A stretch of DNA of 64,000 nucleotides. It comes from Myxocyprinus asiaticus. Lineage: Eukaryota; Chordata; Actinopteri; Cypriniformes; Catostomidae. Made by a program: the position numbers and the translations under genes. The stretch lies in assembly GCF_019703515.2 (NCBI RefSeq), contig NC_059351.1, forward strand, positions 20,396,001 through 20,460,000, written 5' to 3'. Each line of letters begins with the position of its first letter. Within the stretch, counting starts at the first letter, position 1. Shown piece by piece: positions 31,243-43,200 of this stretch. The notes below the pieces were generated by a model, which had not been told where the DNA came from, searched no databases, and saw nothing but the letters and a program-made list of their open reading frames with translations.

Positions 31243-34200
31243 CTAAAACAGAGCATGAACATCATAAAACTGGTTAAGAATTTAATATTTGACATGACAC
31301 TTTAACTTTTGGCTTATTATGTAATTTACTGAAAATATGTGAGCATAAATCAATTATTTACTTTAAAGTGTTAAATTCTCTAATTATATTATACAAATTC
31401 ATTTACATTATTTAAATAAAAAAATTACATACAAGTACATATTATATAATTATATATATTACTTATTTATATAAATATACAGTATATTATTTTATATATA
31501 TTTTGTAATACTGCAGACATGCCAAATATTCAGGAAGTATTAACTTAATGCATATTTTTCTATTAAAAATGTCACCCAAATTGTAATGTGGATATTATAA
31601 TTTTCAATGAATATTTCTGCATTAAATATCAGTCAGAAGTTTACAGACACCTTACCCAAATACATTTAAACTCAGTTTTCCACAATTCCTGACATTTAAT
31701 CATAGAAAACATTCGCTGTCTTAGGTCAGTTAGGATCACTACTTTATTTTAAGAATGTGAAATTTCAGAATAATAGTAGAAAGAATGATTTATTTCAGCT
31801 TTTATTTCTTTCATCACATTCCCAGTGGATCAGAAGTTTACATACACTCTTTTTAGTATTTGGTAGCATCGCCATTCAATTATTTAACTTGGGTCAAACG
31901 TTTTGGGTAGCTTTCCACAAGCTTCTCACAATATGTTGCTGGAATTTTGGCTCATTCCTCCAGACAGAACTGGTGTAACTGAGTCAGGTTTGTTGGCCTC
32001 CTTGCATGCACAAGCTTTTTCAGTTCTGGCCACAAATTTTCTATCAGACTGAGGTCAGGGCTTTGTAATGGCCACTCCAATACCTTGACTTTGTTGTTCT
32101 TAAGCCATTTTGCCACAACTTTGGAGGTATGCTTGGGGTCATTGTCCATTTGGAAGACCCATTTGCAACCAGGCTTTAACTTCATGGCTGATGTCTTGAG
32201 ATGTTGCTTCAATATATCCACATAATTTTCCTTTCTCATGATGCCATCTATTTTGTGAACTGCACCAGTCCCTCCTGCAGCAAAGCACCCCCACAACATG
32301 ATGCTGCCACCTGCTCTTGCAATGTGCACTTGCAAACTGTAGTCTGGCTTTTTTATGGTGGTTTTGGAGCATTGGCTTCTTCCTCGCTGAGCAACCTTTC
32401 AGTTTATGTTCATATAGGACTAATTTTACTGTGGATATAGATCCTTGTCTACCTGTTTCCTTCAGAATCTTCACAGCGTCCTTTGCTGTTGTTCTGGGAC
32501 TGCTTTGCACTTTTCACACCAAACTATGTTAATCTCTAGGAGACAGAATGCATCTCCTTCCTGAGCGGGATGATGGCTGCGTGGTCACATGGTGTTGATA
32601 CTTGCATACTATTGTTTGTACAGATTAATGTGATACATTCAGGCATTTGGAAATTGCTCCCAAGGATGAACCAGACTTGTGGAGGTCCACAGTTTTTTTC
32701 TAAGGTCTTTGCTGATTTCTTTTGATTTTCTCAGGATGTCAAGCAAAGAGTTTGAAGGTAGGCCTTAAAATAAACTCAGCAAAAAAAGAAACATCCTCTC
32801 ACTTTCAACTGCTTTTATTTTCAGCAAACTTACCATGTGTAAATATTTGTATGAACTTAAAAAGATTCAACAACTAAGACAGGGGTTGGCAACCTATGGC
32901 ACACGTGCCAGCATTGGCACGTGGAGGGGTAATCACTGACACGCCAGCAACGGCGAGAGAGGAATAGACAATTTTATTTATATAAATTCTGCACCTGCAT
33001 TCCAATCTACATCTTGATGTAATCCCTCCTCATGATCACGCAGCATGTTTTATGAGCTGAAGGGGAGGCTAAACAAAAAGTTAAAATGTGACGAGACTGC
33101 AGTATACCCAACAGCCTCGTGCAGCACGTGCAAGCCATTCGCGCATCACGAGCAGGTAGCGCTTCACTTTCAATTAATTGCGCGAGTAAACGTGACCGCT
33201 TTACTTCGGTCAGGCTGCACGGATGACAGCCTACATTCCGTGTTTCATTTGTTTCTTTTTGCTTTCAGAACAACACGTATTGCAATAAGAAAAACACCGC
33301 TATTAATTCTTGAGATTTCCAACCCAGCATTCAGGTACACCCTCCTTAAACCATGGACATTCAAAATTACATTAAAGATTAAAAGAGAAAACATAAACCC
33401 ATATGAGTCTATTCAAAATATAAATTAAACCTGGAAATAAAGTTTTAGGATTCTACAGGTGCGATTAACTGAAAGGGGCTACATAGTTGATCGGCTTGTG
33501 ATGTGCAAATGGCTTGCACGTGCAGCGCAAATCTCGTCACACTTTAATACTGTTTAGCCTCCCATTCATCTGATGAAAACATGCTGCGTGATTATGAGGA
33601 AGGATTACATCAAGATGTAGACTGGAATGCAGGTGCGAAAAACATCATATAAATAAAATAGTCTGCTCTTCTCTCGCTGTTGCTTGCGTGCTAGTGATTA
33701 AATGATTACAATGACATAACATAAGAAATATTTAAGAATCCACACAATTTCGTGATCAGTCATCAAATAAGCAAATTTGTGACTAACTTTGTTAACTCGT
33801 AACACAAAGGACAGGTTTTCTTTCATTAAAGCACTTTAGATGCTCTGTGAAAATTCACATGCAGGATCATGATTATATAATAATCATGGGGTTTTGCACA
33901 AAATTTTCATTCAAACTGTTTAATATCATTTGTAATGAAAAATAAACGATTAAATTAGGGGGGGGGGGGTCAAAATCAAAAGTAACAGTCAGTATCTGGT
34001 GTGGCCACCAGCTGCATTAAGTACTGCAGTGCATCTCCTCCTCATGGACTGCACCAGATTTGCTAGTTCTTGCTGTGAGTTGTTACCACACTCTTCCACC
34101 AAGGCACTTGCAAGTTCCCGGACATTTCTGGGGGGAATGGCACTAGCCCTCACCCTCCAATCCAACAGGTCCTAGACGTGCTCAATAGGATTGAGATCCA

Positions 34201-37200
34201 GGCTCTTTGCTGGCCATGGCAGAACACTGACATGTCTTGCAGGAAATCATGCACAGAACGAGCAGTATGGCTGGTGGCATTGTCATGCTGGAGGGTCAGG
34301 TCAGGATGTGCCTGCAGGAAGGGTACCACATGAGGGAGGAAGATGTCTTCCCTGTAACACACAGCGTTGAGATTACCTGCAATGACAACAAGCTCAGTCC
34401 GATGATGCTGTGACACACTGCCCCAGACCATGACGGACCCTCCACCTCCAAATCGATCCCACTCCAGAGTACAGGCCTCGGTGTAACGCTCATTCCTTCA
34501 ACGATAAACGCGAGTCCGACCATCAATCCTGGTGAGACAAAACTGCGACTCATCAGTGAAGAGCACTTTTTGCCAGTCCAGTCTGGTCCAGCAAAGGTGG
34601 GTTTGTGCCTATAGTTGACATTGTTGCCGGTGATGTCTGGTAAGGACCTGCCTTACAACAGGCCTACAAGCCCTCAGTCCAACCTCTCTCAGCCTATTGC
34701 GGACAGTCTGAGCACTGATGGAGGGATTGTGCTATCCTGGTGTAACTTGGGCAGTTTTTGTTGCCATCCTGTACCTGTCCCGCAGGTCTGATATTCGGAT
34801 GTACTGATCCTGTGCATGTGTTGTTACATGTGGTCTGCCACTGCGAGGACGATCAGCTGTCCTTCCTGTCTCCCTGTAGCACTGTCTTAGGCATCTCACT
34901 GTATGGACATTGTAATGTATTGCCCTGGCCACATCTGCAGTCCTCATGCCTCCATGCATCATGCCTAAGGCACATTCATGCAGATGAGCAGGGACCCTGG
35001 TTTCTTTTGGTGTTTTTCAGAGTCAGTAGAAAGGTCTCTTTAGTGTCCTAAGTTTTTATAACTGTGACCTTAATTGCCTATTGTCTGTAAGCTGTTAGTG
35101 CCTTAATGACCATTCCAAAGGTGCATGTTCATTAATTGTTTATGGTTCATTGAACAAGCATGGAAAACATTGTTTAAACCCTTTACAATAAAGATCTGTA
35201 AAGTTATTTGGATTTTTACAAAATTATCTTTAAAATACAGTGTCCTGAAAAAGGGACGTTTCTTTTTTTGCTGAGTTTACATCCACAGGTACACCTCCAA
35301 TTCAGTACACCTATGAGAAGCTAATTGGCTAATTGTCTAAAGGCTTGACATCATTTTCTGGAATTTTCCAAGCTGCTTAAAGGCACAGTTAACTTAGTGT
35401 ATGTAAACTTCTGACCCACTGGAATTGTGATATAGTCAATTAAAAGTAAAACAATCTGTCTGTAAACAATTGTTGGAAAAATTACTGGTGTCATACACAA
35501 AGTAGATGTCCTAAACGACTTGCCAAAACTATAGTTTGCTAATATTAAATATGTGGAGTGGTTAAAAAATGAGTTTTAATGACTTCAACTTAAGTGTATG
35601 TAAACTTCTGACTTCAACTGTATATATTAATACAAATATATATTGTTGGGCCTCATGTATTCAGATAGAAGACAAAGGCAGGCCTAACCCAGTCGTAAAA
35701 CATACTGAGGCCCACATACAAAGTCATAAATCTTACTGATAAAAACCATGCCAAAATCAAACAAAGGGCGTCCAAAACAGACTACAAATCCCATGAAGCT
35801 TTCCTCACTAAAGGATCAAACTCTCAACTCCTATTGGATGAGACACACAACAGAACAGCCCTCAACCATGACATCATCGGGAGTAGAAATAACTCTGAGA
35901 TGCCTCCGGGATTTGCTTCCAGCAACTTTGCTCGCCGTGCATAGACACAGCTCATCACTGCTCTCAGGTGTAGCCTCGTGGCACAAGGAAGTAACATCCG
36001 ACTTGAAACTGTGGCCATACAATCTCCATCTCGCTGGACGAGTTGAGATTACTCTGTGTTCCACTGAACACTCTCACGGATCCAAAGGAGACCACTGAGC
36101 AATCCGCATCTTCATCCATTTGCCTGCAGAAGTGAAGAGATAAAAGATTTCTTTTCCATCTTCAATCAAGTCGACGTCGCTGATTTTTCCGCCAGCCCGC
36201 CAAGAATCAGCAGCCGTATCGCCCGCCGACAGAACGAGGAAACGGCCTCCCGTCATCACCCGAGACTCGAGGAACCGAGTCGGAGTTAAAGGATGGATGA
36301 ACACACATTCTAGCTGCATCCTCATGCGATTCAAGTAAGAGGTTTATGTCTGGGCAGAGATAGAATATTATAGTGTGTTATTCTTGTGTATCAAGGTTAT
36401 TGCTTGTACAGTTTACGGATCGCCGAGTCCGCTCATTGCTAATAATAATACTCAAGGTATTACTGTAATGTACTGGTATCACGAATGAGATCTGCTGTGT
36501 TGTAGTCCAACCACATTGGACTGCTGTGTATTTCCGCCATCGCGGATGAGACCGGCACACTGAGTTTATCCATTAAAGAATCAAAGACCACGGGATGGTT
36601 TACGAGCCGTCCACCGCGTCTCTGAGTGATAAACTAACAGCTGCTTTCTCTCCCACGATTGCAAAACTGGCTTGGGGCCGTCATTTAATTCTCTCTCTCT
36701 CTCGTACTAACCACACACACACACGCGACCCCTCACAAACATTCTCGCACACACTTTTGGCTAGTAGATAACTTCGTGATGAAGCTCAGCTTTGTCCCTA
36801 AGTTATCATGCAAGCGGAGACACGCGGTAACTGGTAACCAGTTTCTCTCCGCCCACATTCGCGGCCATATTCTCTGGCCGGAAATCTCGTGTGACATACT
36901 CTCCACGAGAGTCATGTCTGCCATTTTGTGCGCATCCCTCCTTACACACACACACACACACCTTCCTCATGTGTTATAGGATTATTTTGGTTTCCATATC
37001 TAATCATATCACTGTTTAGTTTGTAGCTGTAAGTCGGAAGTTTATTGACTGCATTGTATTAATTATTAATTGATATTACTGCATAAATAAACTTTACGTT
37101 ATATTTCAAAGAGAAGTATTTTGGTTTGTTTTGCATACACCTGTGTCAAATGCTGATGGGATGTCAGTGCTCGGATTCAAGCCTTCATTGTTTTTTTTTT

Positions 37201-40200
37201 TTCGAAAATCGATGTTGAATTTCCTAAGAGAACAGTCTAATATTGAGACTGTTATACTATCTGGTAATTAGTCCCTGATTCCAGGGTGGTGCCCCGGCGA
37301 TATTAATCCTTATTAATATTCTATTGATTTTTGATAATTATCTTTGATGATTGTTGAATTTGAATGATCAATAAGCTAGTGTTCATTTTAATTAATGTTT
37401 CATCGATGTTAACAATTAACGATTATCTTTGATAATTGTTGATTTAAAGGATTAAAAAAAGCTAACATTGATTCAAATCAATGTTCTATTGATTTTAATA
37501 ATTAATAATTATCTTTGATAATTATTAATTATTGCTAATAACCAAACCCACTCCTAAAAGTAGCACACTACATTTACTGGAGCCCCATATGAGGTTTTAA
37601 TGAGTTAGATTCTATTATTTAATTTAAATATTAATTAATAACTAAAGAAATAATTACCAATTATTTCTGATAGTAACACTGATCTAAACAACCAGTAAAG
37701 CCCTACAATATTAATAATAATACAACAAATAGTTTTGTATAAAAGGTCTACTTAATATAAATATAAATGTAAATAAAAAATACATTTAACCTTTTAAACA
37801 CCAAATCTGGGAGATCTTGGTCTTTCAGGAACTAGGTAAGAGACATTTTAAAGAAACAAGAGAGAGAGAAAATGAGAGGCTGAAATGCAAATGAAACACC
37901 TTCATGATGTGTAGTTTGGGAAGCAGGTTACAGTCGGCCAGCGTGAGATCCGGTCCATCCAGAAAACCGCGTGTAGAAGGACCAGGATCATCTTTGCTGT
38001 TGCCGTCTATTTCCTCTGGCAGCGGCGTCTGCAAATACTCATCCAATCTCTTCAGGGACTTCAAAAGAGCATTCTCCAGACCTTAATATCATAATAATAA
38101 TACACAACACCATTTCTAAACAAAAGAATTAGTTTTGAATCATCCATTTAATGAGCCTAATTTCACAACCAGATCTTCAATAAAACCAATTAAACTCACC
38201 TTCATTCGCTTCTTTGCGAGGGTTCTTGATATAGGCAGAAAATTTGGCAAATAGATCTATTCCTGCTGTGTTGGATTCTGGGTGCTTTGCCGCCAATTTT
38301 GGATATCTAAAAACATTGCACAGAGACCAATGTAAAATACACATAAAGAAGGCTTTAAATGATGTATCAAGTATCTATATGCACATCTAGGACGTACCGT
38401 GGTGGCACCAGTCTCGCCTCAAGGAACTCTTCAATCTTGTTGACGTCCACCAGAACTTCTCCATTGAAGGTCATGAATGGAGGGTTTGTACCTGGAGCGA
38501 GATCCTGCAAATCTGCTGGTTTCCTGTGAGACACAACCAAACAAATCAGCCCTTCATCAATACCTTTTTGTAAAATTCTTTGCTTTTGTTTCAAAAAATT
38601 TGTCAAGTATCTAGACATTTTTACAATGTAACTGTGATTTTGCCTGGCAGGACATGGTTTCTTAAAGAGATAGACCATAGCACATATCCTACTTAGAAAA
38701 ATCAGCTTTTTGGGAAGAGACAGAGGTAAAACTACATGATATGTTGTTGTCAATAGTGTGCTTCACCGTTTGAGGTCCACAGTTGTGACATTGAAGATGA
38801 CACCCTTCAGCCATAGAATCATGAAAAGCCTTTGAGAGAAGGGACAGTTTCCAATGCTTTCTCCATCACTGCCAGCCTAGAAACATACAACATTCAGTGC
38901 ACATTTTAGCACACCATTCATGTGATTATACACCACAAACTTCAATGGCTGTTAAATTGTACAGTGAATTGCTGTTGAGAAAAACTAAGCCAAATAAGCT
39001 CCCTTTTTTAAGCTATAAACTGAACAAACAACATCGCATGTATCAGGAATTCTGTGAACACAACGTTTAAGATGAGCAATGCTAACACTGGAATAAATAA
39101 TTGTTGTTTGAGATAAACAGCGGATTACTTCTCATTCGTAGGCTCAAAATCTGAATTGAATTTATGATTTTTTTGTCAGCTGAGCTGTTTGCCAGGTCAA
39201 CCAGTGTTTAAATGAAAGGTTCCCTATCTGTCACTCACTCAACGTTGTGTCGATGTAGTGACACTAGGGGTCAATCTTGGGAGCCTGAGACACCTCTGGT
39301 CTTTGATAAAAGGCCAATGAAAATTGGCGAGTGGTATTTGCATACCACTCCCCCAGAAATATGGGTATAAAAGGAGCTGGTACGCAACCACTCATTCAGA
39401 TTTTCTCCGGAGCCGAATGGTCGATGTTTACTGAGCTGACTGTAGGACTTTACTGGTTGTTTAGATCAGTGTTACTATCAGAAATAATTAATAATTATTT
39501 CTGTAGTTATTAATTCATATTTAAATTAATTAATTGTATCTAACTCATTAAAACCTCATATGGGACTCCAGTAAATGTAGTGTGCTACGTTTAGGAGCAA
39601 GTTTGGGTATTAGCAATAATTAATAATGATCAAAGATAGTTATTAATTATTAAAATCAATAGAACATTGATTAGAATCAATGTTAGCTTTTTTAAATCCT
39701 TTAAATCAACAGTTATCAAAGATAATCGTTAATTGTTAACATCGATGAAACATTAATTAAATTAATACTAGCTTATTGATCATTCAAATTCAATCATCCA
39801 AGATAATTAGCAATTATCAAAAATCAATAGAATATTAATAAGGATTAACATTGACGGGGCACCACCCTGGAATTAGGGACTAATAACCAAATAGTAAAAC
39901 AGTCTCAATATTAGATTGTTTTCTTAGGAAAATCGGCATCCGAAGAATATTGATTTTCGGGAAAAAAACAATGAATGAAGGTTTGAATCCGAGCACTGAC
40001 ATCCCGTCAGCATGACATAGGCATATGCAAAACAAACCAAAACAATTCTCTTTGTAATATAAACAAAGTTTATTTATGCAGTAATATCAATTAATAATTA
40101 ATACAATGCAGTCAATAAACTTCCGACTTACAACTACAAACTAAACAGTGATATGATTAGATATGGAAATCAAAATAATCCTATAACACATAAGGTGTGT

Positions 40201-43200
40201 GTGTGTGACAGTGTGTGTGTGTGTGTGTGTGATTAGTAAGAGAGAGAGAGAGAGAGAGAGATGATTAAGTGACAGCCCTAAAGCTGATTTCGCGATAGTG
40301 GGAGAGAAAGCAGCTGTGTTCATCACTTAGAGACACGGTTTTACGAGCGGGGCTCATAAAAGTCCTGCGTTATTTGACTCTTTAATGGATGAACTCAGTT
40401 TCTGTCTCACCCGCGATGGCAAAATTGCACAATCCAATTTGGTTGAACCACAATACAGCAAAACAAATTTGTGATAATTAATACCCTGAGTATTAATAAT
40501 GAGCGGACATGGCGGTCCGTAAACCGTACAAGCAAAAACCTTGAAACACAAGAATAACATGCTATAATATTCTATCTCTGCCCAGACATAAACCTCTTAC
40601 TTGTATCGCATGAGGACACGGGTAGAATGTGTTTTCCGCCATCCTTTAACTTTGACCCGGTTCCTTGAGGCTCGTGTGATGACGGGAGGCCGTTTCCTCG
40701 CTCTGTCGGCGGGCGGTACGGCTGTTGATTGTCAGCGGGCGGTACGGCTGTTGATTGTCAGCGGGCGGTACGGCTGTTGATTCTCGGCGGGCTGGCGGAG
40801 AACTCAGAAATGTCGACTTGATTGAAGATGGAAGAGAAATCTTTAATCTCTTCACTTCTGTAGGCAAACGGATGAAGATGCGAATTGCTCGGCGGTCTCC
40901 TTCGGATCCGTTAGAGTGTTTGGTTGAACACAGAGTAATCTCAACTCGTCCAGCGAGATGGAGATTGTATGGCTACAGTTTCAAGTCGGACATTATTTCC
41001 TTGTGCCACGAGGTTGCACCGGAGAGCAGCAAAAGCTACGTCTATATTCGGTGAACTAAGTCGCTGGAAGCAACTCACAAAACATTTTACAGGTATTTCA
41101 ACTCCTGATGATGTCATGTTTGAGGGACGTTCTGTTGTGTGCCTCATCCAATAGGAGTTGAGAGCTCGATCATTTAGTGAGCAAGGCTTCATGGATCTGT
41201 AGTCTGTTTTGGACTCCCTTTGTTTGATTTTGGCGCGATTTTTATCAGTAAAATATACGACTTAGAGGGTGGGGCTTGAGTTATGTTTTTACGACTGTGT
41301 TAGGCCTGCCTTTGTCTTCTATCTGAATACATGAGGCCCAACATGACTGTTCATTCACCTCTGCTGGATCTGACGGTGCATTTCAGCGGCTTCTCCCTCC
41401 TCTGCACTGGTGCACTGCAGAGAACGCCCCTGGGTGCTTTGGCAGAAAAAAGAGAGTATATTTTTCTAAAAGAGTATATTTCTCTAAAAGAGCGGCACAC
41501 ACGGAACATCTTTTTAAAAACGCATCTTTTTAAAGATGCCTTTCCGGTTGTGTGTTATTCCTGGTTGCGGTCGTTACCTCTCAACCTCAGACGGTCACGA
41601 TCGCTGTCTTTCGTGTCTGGGAGCGACCCACATGGAGACAGCATTCGTGGATGGATCATGTACTCACTGGCAATGTTGCGGTCGCGGCTTACTTTTGTAA
41701 GAAAAGTTCGACCTCTTGTTCGGAGCCCGCGAAGCTGATGAGCTCTCGAGCACAGCATCGGAGAGCGGGCTTGTCCAGTCGGATTCAGAAGCCTCAGCTG
41801 AGCTCCCCCCCTAGGGGACGGTTGCCCAGTCACAGGCTGATGTGGAAATGACTGACAAGCTTTCCCGGGCTGCCGCGAGCATCGGGCTAGAGTGGAACCC
41901 TCCACTCTCCCCTGAACCCCAACAGCTCGATGATTGGTCCCTGGGCTCGTGGCGCCGCTCAAAGCAGCCACGCCCCGCTCCAGTCCCTTTCTTCCCAGAA
42001 GTGCACGAGGAGCTGACAAAATCGTGGGAGGCACCTTTTACTGCCCGGTCTCAATCTTTCAGCTCCCCCGCCCTCACTACCCTCGATGGTGGGACGGCCA
42101 GGGGCTATTCAGCGATTCCCCCAGTGGATAAGGCGCTCGCGGTGCACCTATGCCCGCAGAGTGCCGCCACCTGGCAGATGCAGGAGCAGCGCTCGCTCTC
42201 CGGGCGACGAAGGTCACGACGCAGTCTCTCGGGCGGGCGATGTCCACCTTAGTGGTCCAGGAGCGCCACCTTTGGCTCAACCTGGTCGAGATGGGTTAGG
42301 CCGACAAGGCACGGTTCCTTGCTGCCCCTATCTCCCAGGATGGCCTATTCGGCGACACCGTCGAGGACTTTGCCCAGCAGTTCTTGATGGTGAAGCAGCA
42401 GATGGAGGCTATCCGGCACATCCTGCCCCGGCGTGGCTCAAGATCCCGCACCCCGCCTGCTCGTTGCCAAGGGCGTCCCCCTGCGGTGACTGCACCGGCT
42501 CCGCCGCAGCACGCCCCTTCGGCCCGGCCCCGGCATGGAGCCCTCCGCAGGAAGCAGACGTCACCCGTCTCACGGCCAGCCGCAAAGAACCCACAGAAGA
42601 CTTCGAAGCGCCCCTGAGACGGGTGACCCAGGGATGACGAAACCCACCTTGGAGCTGGTAAGCAGACCGCTCCATCCCCCGGTGGAGGGCCGGGAGGAAA
42701 ATCTTTTGTTGCTTTCTCATTTAATTTTGCCGCATGCCCAAGTGGCTGTGGTACCCAACAGTTCAGCAAAAGAGAGGTTTCCCTGGGTCACATAACCGGT
42801 GTGCACAGCCATCATCATGACCACCGTCCACCTTTTCATCCTTGCAGGGTTGGCGCTCCAGTGGCGGTCTCCCCACCCCTGCGTGCTCAGATGTGGCACA
42901 AATCTGCCCCCGATGTGACAGTCTCCATGGGTCGCGTGGACAGGCCTCTTCCTCTCCCATCCCTGGCTGTTCCGGGGGTGGTCACAAGGAGCCAGGTAAG
43001 TGCTTCGATGTCCCTGGACTCAGCACGGCCACAACATAGTGTGGCACCTCGGGCTTCGCCCCGCCGTGAGGCCCCACCTGCCGGTATGTCCGACGAGATT
43101 GTCCCTTTGGTCCTCCTCGCTCGGAGCTTGAATGCATGGCTTGCGCTTTCCAATCCTTCGCAATGGCTGATCCGGACCGTCCGACTCAGCTACGCGATTC

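Larger units (their letters stand above)
32773..35277 (-). mobile_element. nested Tc1-like element, second family
   Basis: Ends AACTCAGCAAAAAAAG and CTTTTTTTGCTGAGTT are inverted repeats flanked by TA at 32771-32772 and 35278-35279. The transposase is on the minus strand (about 33985-34962). A fold-back insert occupies about 32881-33900, so three insertion events are stacked here. Confidence 0.85.
31629..35620 (-). mobile_element. Sleeping Beauty-like Tc1 element interrupted by a second Tc1 element (clic6 intron 5)
   Basis: Right end CTTCTGACTTCAACTG followed by TA (35621) and left end CAGTCAGAAGTTTACAGACACC are the inverted repeats of the Sleeping Beauty-type family, with inner copies at about 31825 and 35405. 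The transposase remnant is on the minus strand (about 31925-32745). The element is split by 32773-35277. Confidence 0.85.

Noticed and set aside
35748..36560. Open frames of 60-116 codons
   Set aside because: They lie inside LTR copy A; the equivalent positions in copy B have different frames, so they are not conserved coding sequence.
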